Shown here: positions 42,756 through 49,731 of the stretch, piece after piece
How positions within the stretch are numbered: position 1 is the stretch's first letter
Layout: each line of letters starts with the position of its first letter
Assembly (NCBI GenBank): GCA_002862545.1
Contig: PKDJ01000212.1
Location: 1-49,731, forward strand
Source: Pseudomonadota bacterium
Lineage (GTDB): Bacteria; Myxococcota_A; UBA796; GCA-2862545
Direction: 5' to 3'
Length of the DNA: 49,731 nt
Translations under genes and position numbers: made by a program
The notes under the pieces: model-generated
The model's database searches: none
The model's input: the letters and a program-made list of their open reading frames with translations, nothing else
What the model was told of the DNA's origin: nothing

Positions 42756-45700
42756 TCAGGTGCCATCCGGCGCGTGACGCCCCGAGAGCGCCCGAAGCCG
42801 CTGCTCGAGTGGCCCCTCTAGGGCATCCGCAGCCATCGCCACCAGCGACGCCACGTCCGAGTCGACGAGATCGGTCATCGAGCCAGCCTCCAGCTTGCGC
42901 ACGAGCTGCACCACGCGATCGAGGCGGCCGCCCCGAGCCGCACACACGAGCAGCCCCGCTAGAGCCACCATCGCCACGTCACTGCGGCCCAGCTCCTCGC
43001 CGCGCGCGTAGAGCTCCCGCAGGCGAGGCCTCGCGGCCCTCACGCGTCCGCGCGTCAGCTGCAGCAGCGCGAGGTTCGTGGCCGGCACGATCGTCTCGGC
43101 ACTGCCCATGGTCTCGCCGACGGCGAGCGCGCGCGCATAGGCCTCTTCGGCCTCCTCCGGGTTGCCTAGCCACCGGTGGACCTCTCCACGCTCGTTGAGG
43201 CACGCGAGCTGGCCTGCAGGGTCGCCCGTGGACTCGAAGAGAACCAACGCCCGGTCGATGTTCTGTGCTGCGCGCCCCGCTTCTCCCCGGATGCGGTGGA
43301 CACTCGCGAGGTAGAGGCGCGCTCGTGCCTCGCCGCCGATGTTCCCCAGTCCCTCGAAGCGGGCCAAGCCCTCCTCGAGGTACTCCGTCGCCCGCGCCAG
43401 CTGCCCTCGACGCAGCTGCACGTAGCCCAGCCCCACGATGCAGCGGGCAAGGCGAAGAGGCTCGTTCGCCCCAGCATACGCGGCACGCGCCTGCTCCAGC
43501 AGATCCTGTGCGACCGCGAACCTGCCCGTGCGGTAGGCCACCCGGCCTCGCCCGTCCAGACAGTCGGCCAGTCCACCCCAGTCCCTCAGGTCGCGCCAGG
43601 CCTCCTGGGCCTCGACATACAGCTCCTCCGCCTGCTGCGGACGACCGTTCTCGAGCCGAGCCTCTGCCAGCCGGGTCGTCGCACGAGCCCGCAGCCGTCG
43701 ATCTCGGCTTGCCCGCGCGATGGCCGTGGCACGCTCGGCCGGCACCGTGGCCTGACCATGGCGTCCCTGGGCCATCGCGACCTCGGCCCGCAGAATCAGG
43801 CCATCGAAGCGCCTCAGGCCACTCGGCCCGACCCCGAGGGCATCGAGCGCCCTCTCCCGTCGCTCGAGCAGTGCGAGCGCCTCTTGGTAGTCACTCACGT
43901 CATGCGCAGCCTGCGCTCCACGCAGGAGCAGGCTCGCTGCGGCCGCCGTGTCACCGGCCTCGAGCCGATGGCGTCCGAGGCGCCCAGCGATGCCGCCTGT
44001 GCCCTCTGGATAGCGATCCTCGAGAATCGCGGCGCAGAGAGCATGATGCGATGCCCACCGCCCCGCCGCCCGAGAGGCCCGCTCGATGCTCTCGTGGAGC
44101 ATGGTGTGGACGAAGGACCAGCCATCCTTGGTGACCCTGAACAAGCGAGCCCGCTGCAGTGCCGCAGCCACACCGTCCGGCGCGCCCCAGTCCGCCGCCT
44201 CGGCAGCAGCCCGCCACTCTCGCTCGTCGACCCGACGACCGAAGGCGGCCGCCAGCTCAACACACCGCCGATCCGTCGACGGACGCCCCTCGAGCACGTC
44301 AGCGAGGGTGTTCTGCCAGAGCTCGTGGAGTGAATCCGGGAGCTCGACCTTCACCCCCGCCTTCAGGCGATAGCCACTACGGCTCGGCACCAGCAGACCA
44401 CGATCGACCCAGTCACCGACGAGACGCACGGCAAACATCGGGTTGCCCGCACAGCGGGCCTCCACCCGCTCGGCCAGCTCACCCTCCAGTCCCAGCAGAT
44501 CGCGCACGAGAGCCGTGACATAGACTGGAGCGAGGTGCCCGACCGCCATCGTCTCGGCACGAGAGTGGGCAGCCAGCGACGACACCGCCACTTCCTCGGC
44601 CGGAGTCGCCTCGCCAGTGGTCACCAGCACGAGCAGTGGCAGCGGCGGCTGTCGCTCGAGCGCACGCTCTGCCAGACGCACCGCATCGGGACACTCCGCG
44701 CCGTCGTCGATCCACACCACGACGGGTCTCTCGCCACACAGTCGGGCCAGCAAGCGGATGACCAAGGCGTGGCGCTCGGCGTCGTCGAGCTCCCCGATGT
44801 CGAGCTCAGCGTCGGGATGGACCAAGCGCGTGAGGGCCAGCCACTCGAACTCGTCGACCACTCCTTGCGCCGTGAGGAGGTTCTGGACCCGCTCCAGGGT
44901 CTCCTCGGCATCGAGTCCCCGGAGGCGCAGATGGTTGGCGACCAATCGGGAGAGCACGGCCCCCGCCCCTCCGCGGCGCGGCTCCACGCGGAGGACGTTC
45001 ACGGCACCGACCTCGCACGCCCGCCGGCAGAGCCACTTCGCGAGGCGCGACTTCCCAGCGCCTGCAGGCCCGCGCAGCACGACCGCGCGAGGCGTCCCCT
45101 GCTCGACGACACCGCGAAGCGCGGTCCACAGACCGTCGCGCTCGTCATCGCGACCGACCATGCCGACCGAGCGAATGCCGACCAGACCGATGCCCGTGCC
45201 CTCGAGTGCCGTCGCTGCCGAGTCCGGACCACGCCACCGCGCTGGGAGGGGTGCCCGCGAGAAGCGCGCCGTGGGGAGGATCGCCGGCGCCGTCGGCCCC
45301 ATCAAGTCGAGGACCTCCTCGGGCTCCCAGAACAGCGTCGTCGGAAAGACCCGACCCTGGGTACTCGGCGGATCTCCGGTCGGCTCGGGGTCGACGCCGT
45401 CCGCCACGTCCTCGTCCCGGTGCAGCACTTCTGCGGCGCCACCGAGGGGCAGGAGGGCCCAGGCTGCATCGGCCGCCTGCCGGAAGCGCTGCGACGGGTC
45501 CTTCTCCAGGAGATGTCGTAGCCAGGGCTCGAAGCCCGGCGGCACAGGGTGCCGTGGTCGAAGCGACGGTGGCTCCTGCGTGAGGTGAGCCCGCATCACG
45601 TCACGCCACGTGGGCCCCGAGAAGGGTGGCTGCCCCGAGGCCAGGGACCAGGCCAGGCACCCGAGCGCATACAGGTCGGTCCAGGGCCCATAGTCACGCC

Positions 45701-46274
45701 AGCGGCCCTGCAGCTGCTCGGTCGCCATGTAGGCGGGTGTTCCTCCACGGTCGGTGCTCTCGCCGGTGTCCGTGACGTGAGCGAGCCCAAAGTCGGTGAG
45801 CTTGACCACGCCGTCCGCGGAGAGCAGCACGTTGCCGGGCTTGATGTCGCGATGGATCACACCGTGAGCGTGCGCATGCGCCAGCGCTCCGAGTAGCGCC
45901 AGGTAGATCGCGTGCTGCCCCTCCCAGGGCACACGCCCGCGACGCTGGGCGAGCGAGCCGCCAGGCACGTACTCCATGACGAGGTACGGCGAGCCCGCGA
46001 CGAGCCGGCCCTCGGAGCGGACCTCCGCCTCCTCGCTGACCTCACCGAGGTCGAAGACATGAACGATGTTCGGGTGGTTGAGGCCCGACACCGCCTCGAC
46101 CTCACGTCGAAAGCGCCGCTGGAAGACATCGTCCTTCGCGCGCTTGACCGTGAGGACCTTGATCGCGACCTCGACCCCGCGAGCCCGGTGCTTCCCCAGC
46201 CAGATCACCCCCATCCCGCCCTTCCCGATCGGGGCGTGGAGGTCGAAGGCACCAAGGGAAATACCGCTACTCAC
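42756..46274 (-). CDS. Giant Ser/Thr kinase - AAA+ ATPase - TPR protein, copy 2
   Basis: 1172 aa, GTG start with GAGG six bases upstream. The kinase domain (about 8-280) has GKGGMGVIW, K39, HRDIKPGNV (D143) and DFG (161-163); the APE element reads ATE. The ATPase (about 370-690) has VGRDDERD, Walker A GPAGAGKS (402-409) and Walker B VVVWIDD. TPR-type repeats (about 820-1150) end the protein. It is paralogous to copy 1 throughout, including the N-lobe insert GRLVAGSPYL and the linker GIGLVGIRSVGMVGR. It is separated by eight bases from the DUF493 gene upstream. Probably a cytoplasmic integrator of unknown input. Confidence 0.93.
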   Translation of the reverse strand: MSSGISLGAFDLHAPIGKGGMGVIWLGKHRARGVEVAIKVLTVKRAKDDVFQRRFRREVEAVSGLNHPNIVHVFDLGEVSEEAEVRSEGRLVAGSPYLVMEYVPGGSLAQRRGRVPWEGQHAIYLALLGALAHAHAHGVIHRDIKPGNVLLSADGVVKLTDFGLAHVTDTGESTDRGGTPAYMATEQLQGRWRDYGPWTDLYALGCLAWSLASGQPPFSGPTWRDVMRAHLTQEPPSLRPRHPVPPGFEPWLRHLLEKDPSQRFRQAADAAWALLPLGGAAEVLHRDEDVADGVDPEPTGDPPSTQGRVFPTTLFWEPEEVLDLMGPTAPAILPTARFSRAPLPARWRGPDSAATALEGTGIGLVGIRSVGMVGRDDERDGLWTALRGVVEQGTPRAVVLRGPAGAGKSRLAKWLCRRACEVGAVNVLRVEPRRGGAGAVLSRLVANHLRLRGLDAEETLERVQNLLTAQGVVDEFEWLALTRLVHPDAELDIGELDDAERHALVIRLLARLCGERPVVVWIDDGAECPDAVRLAERALERQPPLPLLVLVTTGEATPAEEVAVSSLAAHSRAETMAVGHLAPVYVTALVRDLLGLEGELAERVEARCAGNPMFAVRLVGDWVDRGLLVPSRSGYRLKAGVKVELPDSLHELWQNTLADVLEGRPSTDRRCVELAAAFGRRVDEREWRAAAEAADWGAPDGVAAALQRARLFRVTKDGWSFVHTMLHESIERASRAAGRWASHHALCAAILEDRYPEGTGGIAGRLGRHRLEAGDTAAAASLLLRGAQAAHDVSDYQEALALLERRERALDALGVGPSGLRRFDGLILRAEVAMAQGRHGQATVPAERATAIARASRDRRLRARATTRLAEARLENGRPQQAEELYVEAQEAWRDLRDWGGLADCLDGRGRVAYRTGRFAVAQDLLEQARAAYAGANEPLRLARCIVGLGYVQLRRGQLARATEYLEEGLARFEGLGNIGGEARARLYLASVHRIRGEAGRAAQNIDRALVLFESTGDPAGQLACLNERGEVHRWLGNPEEAEEAYARALAVGETMGSAETIVPATNLALLQLTRGRVRAARPRLRELYARGEELGRSDVAMVALAGLLVCAARGGRLDRVVQLVRKLEAGSMTDLVDSDVASLVAMAADALEGPLEQRLRALSGRHAPDGT

Positions 46275-46282
46275 ATCCAGCC

Positions 46283-46570
46283 TCAGAGCGTGGTGAGCAC
46301 ACTGTCGAGCTCGGACAGCACGTCGTACACGTCCAAGACGGCCTCGGCAGAGGGTACGTGAAGCCTCAGGCGAACCGAGACGTAGGAGCCCTTGCTCGAT
46401 GGACGCTCGGCAACGTCCAGCACCCGCGCCCGCGTCGCGGCGACCGCAGACACCACCGCGGCCTCGTCACCGGCGCGAACGATGGCCTTCAGAGAATAGG
46501 GGCCAGGAAAGTCGTGGTTGTGCTTGAGCAGGGCCAACACTCTCCCCCGCTCCTCGACCGACTGCCCCAT
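46283..46570 (-). CDS. DUF493 (YbeD-like) family protein
   Basis: 95 aa, ferredoxin-like small domain: YSLKAIVRAGDEAAVVSAV, then SSKGSYVSVRLRLHVPSAEAVLDVYDVL, matching the YbeD/DUF493 pattern. The fold resembles regulatory ACT-type domains; in proteobacteria it often sits by lipoate genes, not the case here. The ATG at 46570 gives GGAGG an eight-base spacing; a GTG two codons upstream is too close to it. It is probably transcribed with giant kinase copy 2. Confidence 0.85.
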   Translation of the reverse strand: MGQSVEERGRVLALLKHNHDFPGPYSLKAIVRAGDEAAVVSAVAATRARVLDVAERPSSKGSYVSVRLRLHVPSAEAVLDVYDVLSELDSVLTTL

Positions 46571-46592
46571 CCACACCCCCTCCCCCTCGACC

Positions 46593-46598
46593 TATGAT
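46593..46598 (+). promoter_or_regulatory. -10-like TATGAT upstream of the YkgJ-type gene
   Basis: TATGAT lies 19 bases before the ATG at 46618 and includes an upstream ATG that would otherwise extend the gene. Transcription from it would give a short leader with GGGAGAGG, supporting the downstream start. Confidence 0.4.
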
Positions 46599-46617
46599 GC
46601 CCCAACGGGAGAGGGCA

Positions 46618-47697
46618 ATGGGATTTCGTCAGCCAGCGGGGCTGCGCTGGACATGTCACGGCTGCGCCCGATGCTGCAGCTCTGGCTACGCGCTCGGACC
46701 TGTCGACGCCGAGACCGTAGCGGGCCTACAGCAGGCACAGATCGGCTCTCGGTGGGCCCCCGCAGCTACTGGGTGGCTCGACACTCAGCACACGCCCGCG
46801 GGGCCTCGGCACTACCTGCAGCAGCGAGAGGGGCGCTGCGTCTTCCTGCGTGACGATGATCTGTGCGCCATTCACGCGCTCCTGGGGCCTGACGCCAAGC
46901 CAGGTTTCTGTCGCGAGTTTCCGTACCACTTCGTCGAGGACGCCCGCGGCACCGTCGCCGTCGTTCGACCCACCTGTGGTGGCTTTCACGAGACATTCGC
47001 CACCGGTCCGGACGTGGGGCCCCAGCTCGACGCGGTCGCAGCACTGCCACGCGTGGTGCCTATTCGTCGGTGGGAGCCGGAGTCGGTCCTCGTCCTGCCG
47101 GGTGTGGCCGTGGGAGCCGAATCGTGGCTGGCTCTCGAGGAGCGCCTCCTGCCTCGGCTCGCGTCCGACGAGGGAGGCCCCGTGAACGGAGTGGCGCTCC
47201 TGCGCACGGCTCTCGTCGCCATCACCGGGGCACAGGCCGTTCCCTCCAACCCTGCACACTACCGACGGGCACTCGAAGCCCTGCTCCGTACGCTCGACGC
47301 CGTGCTGGGACAGGTCGCTGCGCGCGGCGGCGGAGAGGCTCACCAGCAGCGCTTCATGGCTGCATCGCACGTCAGGGTGCGTGCCGCACTCGCACGCCTC
47401 GACGACCCGCCGGACCTCGACCCCGAGGCCACTCGCTACACCAACCTGCTGCTGCGGAGCTTCCTGTTGGCGAAGGAGTTCCAGGCCTGGGGAGGCCTCC
47501 CGAGTGGCCTGGGCACCTTCTTGCTCGGCGTGGAGGTGGCACGTCGCTCCGGTGGCGCGACCCTCGACGCACTCGGCCCCGAGCTCGCCGAGTGGACCGC
47601 CTTCCGCGACAACGCCATGGTCACACAGCTCCTCCGACGCGCCGCACCCGCGACGCGAGACCTCTTCCTCCACGCGTCCGGCACCCCTGGCGGATAG
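46618..47697 (+). CDS. YkgJ-type cysteine-cluster protein
   Basis: 359 aa. The N-terminus CHGCARCC (C13, C16, C19, C20) with C74, C83 (DLCAIH) and C98 (GFCREFPY) forms the YkgJ-family cysteine cluster, thought to bind zinc or an iron-sulfur centre. The C-terminal 220 residues are mostly helical and family-specific. Biochemical role not established. The ATG at 46618 has GGGAGAGG upstream; one eight codons earlier coincides with a -10-like box. It is followed after 26 bases by the ureohydrolase gene and is divergent from DUF493. Confidence 0.86.
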   Translation: MGFRQPAGLRWTCHGCARCCSSGYALGPVDAETVAGLQQAQIGSRWAPAATGWLDTQHTPAGPRHYLQQREGRCVFLRDDDLCAIHALLGPDAKPGFCREFPYHFVEDARGTVAVVRPTCGGFHETFATGPDVGPQLDAVAALPRVVPIRRWEPESVLVLPGVAVGAESWLALEERLLPRLASDEGGPVNGVALLRTALVAITGAQAVPSNPAHYRRALEALLRTLDAVLGQVAARGGGEAHQQRFMAASHVRVRAALARLDDPPDLDPEATRYTNLLLRSFLLAKEFQAWGGLPSGLGTFLLGVEVARRSGGATLDALGPELAEWTAFRDNAMVTQLLRRAAPATRDLFLHASGTPGG

Positions 47698-47723
47698 ACC
47701 GCTCCGCAGAGAGGAGAGGCGCC

Positions 47724-48743
47724 ATGCCGCTGCCCCCGGACTTCGATCCCGACGCCCCTGCTGGCCCCGGCGATGGTGCCTTCGGCCTGCCTACGACGCC
47801 AGACGAGTCCGGCATCGTGCTGATCCCCGTCCCCTTCGAGGCCACGACATCGTTCGGTCGGGGCACCGCAGCTGCACCCCGCCGCATCCTCGAGGCCAGC
47901 TGGCAGATCGACCTCAACGACACCGACACGGGCGAGCCCTGGCGTGCCGGCGTCGCAATGCTGCCGTTCGACCCGCAGGTCGACGCGTGGAACCGCGAGG
48001 CCTGTGCCCTCGCCCAGCCGATCGTCGAGGCCGGTGGCCCCCAGACCGACGCACACCGCGCCGCCCGCGATGAAGTGGACGCCATCGGTGATGCACTCAA
48101 CAAGTGGGTGCACGGCCACACGGCGGCAGTCCTCCGGCGTGGCGCCATCCCGGGGATCATCGGCGGTGACCACAGCGTGCCCTTCGGAGCCGTGCAGGCC
48201 GCGGCCGAGGCGCACCCAGGCCTCGGACTTCTCCACATCGACGCCCACGCCGATGCGCGCGTCGCTTACGAGGGCTTCCGATGGTCACATGCGTCGATCC
48301 TCCATAACCTTCGAACCCGCCTGCGCGGCCTCGGCCACGGCGTCTCGGTCGGTCTCCGAGACCTCGGGCGCGAGGAGAGCCGCCTGCTTCGCTCCTGGGA
48401 GCGACAGACCGCCTACTCGGACACCGAGCTTCGCTACGAGAAGGCGGCCGGCGAGCCCTGGCTGCGCATCGCAGCGCGCATCGTCCAGCCCCTGCCCGAG
48501 AAGGTCTGGGTCACAGTCGATGTGGACGGCCTCGAGCCACAGTACTGCCCCCACACCGGCACCCCGGTCCCGGGCGGGCTCGACTGGGGTGAGCTGATGC
48601 TCCTCCTCGATGTTCTCCAGCAGAACCACGAGATCGTCGGGTTCGACGTCTGCGAGGTCGGCGACCACGCCTGGGATGCCAACGTCGGAGCGAGGCTTGC
48701 CTACAAGCTCGGCGGCTATGCGCTGATGTCGCGGGGCCGATGA
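47724..48743 (+). CDS. Arginase/agmatinase-family ureohydrolase
   Basis: 339 aa, Mn-dependent hydrolase of guanidino compounds. Metal ligands H150 (GGDHS), D173, H175, D177 (DAHADAR) and D266, D268 (VDVDGLEP) are all present. The third motif is followed by CPHTGTPVPGG rather than the usual APGTGTP, and E271 stands where most members have Asp. These traits point to an agmatinase-like subfamily of unsettled substrate; arginine, agmatine, formiminoglutamate or a guanidino acid are possible. GAGGAGAGG precedes the ATG. It overlaps the following lipoprotein gene (ATGA). Confidence 0.92.
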   Translation: MPLPPDFDPDAPAGPGDGAFGLPTTPDESGIVLIPVPFEATTSFGRGTAAAPRRILEASWQIDLNDTDTGEPWRAGVAMLPFDPQVDAWNREACALAQPIVEAGGPQTDAHRAARDEVDAIGDALNKWVHGHTAAVLRRGAIPGIIGGDHSVPFGAVQAAAEAHPGLGLLHIDAHADARVAYEGFRWSHASILHNLRTRLRGLGHGVSVGLRDLGREESRLLRSWERQTAYSDTELRYEKAAGEPWLRIAARIVQPLPEKVWVTVDVDGLEPQYCPHTGTPVPGGLDWGELMLLLDVLQQNHEIVGFDVCEVGDHAWDANVGARLAYKLGGYALMSRGR

Positions 48744-49731
48744 GGCTCTACCTGCTCGGACTGCTCGCTTGCGGCGGCGCAGGCGCTCCGGAGGTTCGCG
48801 AGCGCGCTCCTGGGGCTGCCCACGACTCCCCGACTCTCCCGACCTCGTCGGGAGCGACGGACTCGTCACCGCTGCCCGCCTTGGCAGGTGTCGCCGTCTC
48901 GCCCGATGTCCTTCACGCGGGAGAGGTGGAGGAGGCCCTCACCATCGAGGTGACGGTCCCCGTGACCCTTCGCGGTGCTGGTCTCCCGGAGTGGCTCGAG
49001 CGGGCGCAGGCCGACCGCTCGGTCCTCCAGGTCGAGCTCCCCGTGATCGGCGTCGAGATTGAGGACGAGGGAGCTCGCTCGGCGACCACCTTCGCGCCAC
49101 CGCGCTTCTGCCGCGTCGGTGGGCCCTGCGAGGCCCGCGATGGCCTCTGGCGAGCGTGGCACGTCTCGGAGGGTGCAATCGTGGCGGAGCTCCAGCTGGC
49201 CCTGGGCTGGGCGGATCGCTCCAAGGGCATCGCCGTGCGAAACACGGTCGGCGTCTGGCTCCCCGAGCAGGCAACCCTGCCTGCCGGCGACACCATAAGG
49301 CTCGTCTACACCGGGCCCGTGCCCGACCGAGCCACCTGGACGGGGCGTCCACTCCTCCCTCGCGCGCGGTGGCGCGAGGCCGTGCGAGAGGACTGCCCGG
49401 CCGCAGAGCGAGCCTGCTGGGTCGAGGCCGACCCAGCTGCGGTCGAGGGCTGGCAGGTCGCTGCTGCAGCGCCCGCCTTCGTCCACCTCAAGGCGCCTCT
49501 GGACGCCGTCGTCGGCGAGACGGACGACCTGGTGCTGGTCGTGACGGATCGCTTCGGCAATCCGTCTCCCTGGACGGGACAGCTCACTCTGTCCGGTCCT
49601 CTGGACGCCGTGGTCCCGCTCGAAGACGCCTGGCGCGCCACCGTGGCACACACCTGGAGCACGCCCGGACCAACCTCTGTTCAGGTCGACGCGGGAGAGG
49701 CACTGCGCGCGACGACCCACTGGACCGTCGT
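48740..49731 (+). CDS. Lipoprotein with Ig-like beta domains, C-terminus off the window
   Basis: At least 330 aa are present and the frame is still open at the edge. MRLYLLGLLACG gives lipobox Cys 11, another very short signal. After a Ser/Pro linker there is a beta-rich region (VLHAGEVEEALTIEVTVPVTLRG) and then an Ig/Big-like module (FVHLKAPLDAVVGETDDLVLVVTDRFGNPSPWTG). Such modules often precede a catalytic or adhesion domain, which would lie outside. No function can be assigned. ATGA overlap with the ureohydrolase suggests co-translation. Confidence 0.8.
   Translation, partial: MRLYLLGLLACGGAGAPEVRERAPGAAHDSPTLPTSSGATDSSPLPALAGVAVSPDVLHAGEVEEALTIEVTVPVTLRGAGLPEWLERAQADRSVLQVELPVIGVEIEDEGARSATTFAPPRFCRVGGPCEARDGLWRAWHVSEGAIVAELQLALGWADRSKGIAVRNTVGVWLPEQATLPAGDTIRLVYTGPVPDRATWTGRPLLPRARWREAVREDCPAAERACWVEADPAAVEGWQVAAAAPAFVHLKAPLDAVVGETDDLVLVVTDRFGNPSPWTGQLTLSGPLDAVVPLEDAWRATVAHTWSTPGPTSVQVDAGEALRATTHWTV

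Overview
The window is GC-rich, gene-dense chromosomal DNA from a Gram-negative bacterium. LpxC (lipid A synthesis), outer-membrane and lipoprotein genes, four large Hanks-type Ser/Thr kinases, an FHA/sigma-54 activator and many Cys-lipoproteins of unknown role together suggest a Myxococcota-like (former Deltaproteobacteria) organism. The Na+-pumping NADH:quinone oxidoreductase hints at a marine or saline habitat. This placement is inferred from gene content only. I see no rRNA, tRNA, CRISPR array, insertion sequence or prophage. Gene junctions are very tight, with many ATGA or GTGA overlaps.

Layout. 1-5243 (minus) is nqrABCDEF, with nqrF cut by the window edge. 5503-8276 (plus) holds a HEAT-repeat protein overlapping an archaeal-type RNase HII, then a MORN-repeat lipoprotein. 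8277-8659 is the only gene-free stretch above 300 bases and contains strong hairpins. 8660-10651 (minus) is an FHA / degenerate GGDEF-like / AAA+ sigma-54 activator with two Fis-type helix-turn-helices, divergent from an apparent pseudokinase (10699-11832). 11837-18868 carries a SMUG1-type uracil-DNA glycosylase, a formylglycine-enzyme-like lipoprotein without the catalytic cysteines, a redoxin lipoprotein, an NlpC/P60-type hydrolase overlapping a DUF72 protein, a Tat-exported lipoprotein sulfatase and a small membrane protein. 18852-26731 has a ceramidase-like lipoprotein next to a kinase, a beta-barrel/dapB/Cys-rich lipoprotein unit, and a second kinase. 26781-29564 is a nearly abutting divergent TPR / PEGA pair. 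29578-31289 is lpxC with a methyltransferase. 31399-33927 is ruvC-ruvA-ruvB-DUF192.

33929-46570 contains two paralogous giant kinase-ATPase-TPR proteins. The first is preceded on its strand by a lipoprotein, a diiron ferritin-like protein and a membrane protein, and followed by a secreted beta-helix protein. The second is preceded by a DUF493 gene. Between them lie a TerB-like protein and a HAD phosphatase. 46618 to the end (plus) holds a YkgJ-type cysteine-cluster protein, a ureohydrolase and a lipoprotein cut by the edge.

Main themes. Energy metabolism and housekeeping genes (nqr, dapB, lpxC, ruvCAB, rnhB) are interleaved with envelope lipoproteins and Ser/Thr-kinase signalling. At five starts that lack a Shine-Dalgarno sequence, a TAnnnT hexamer lies exactly six bases before the start codon. 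This predicts leaderless mRNAs and is the most striking regulatory pattern here. Several lipoproteins have extremely short, uncharged or weakly charged signal peptides.
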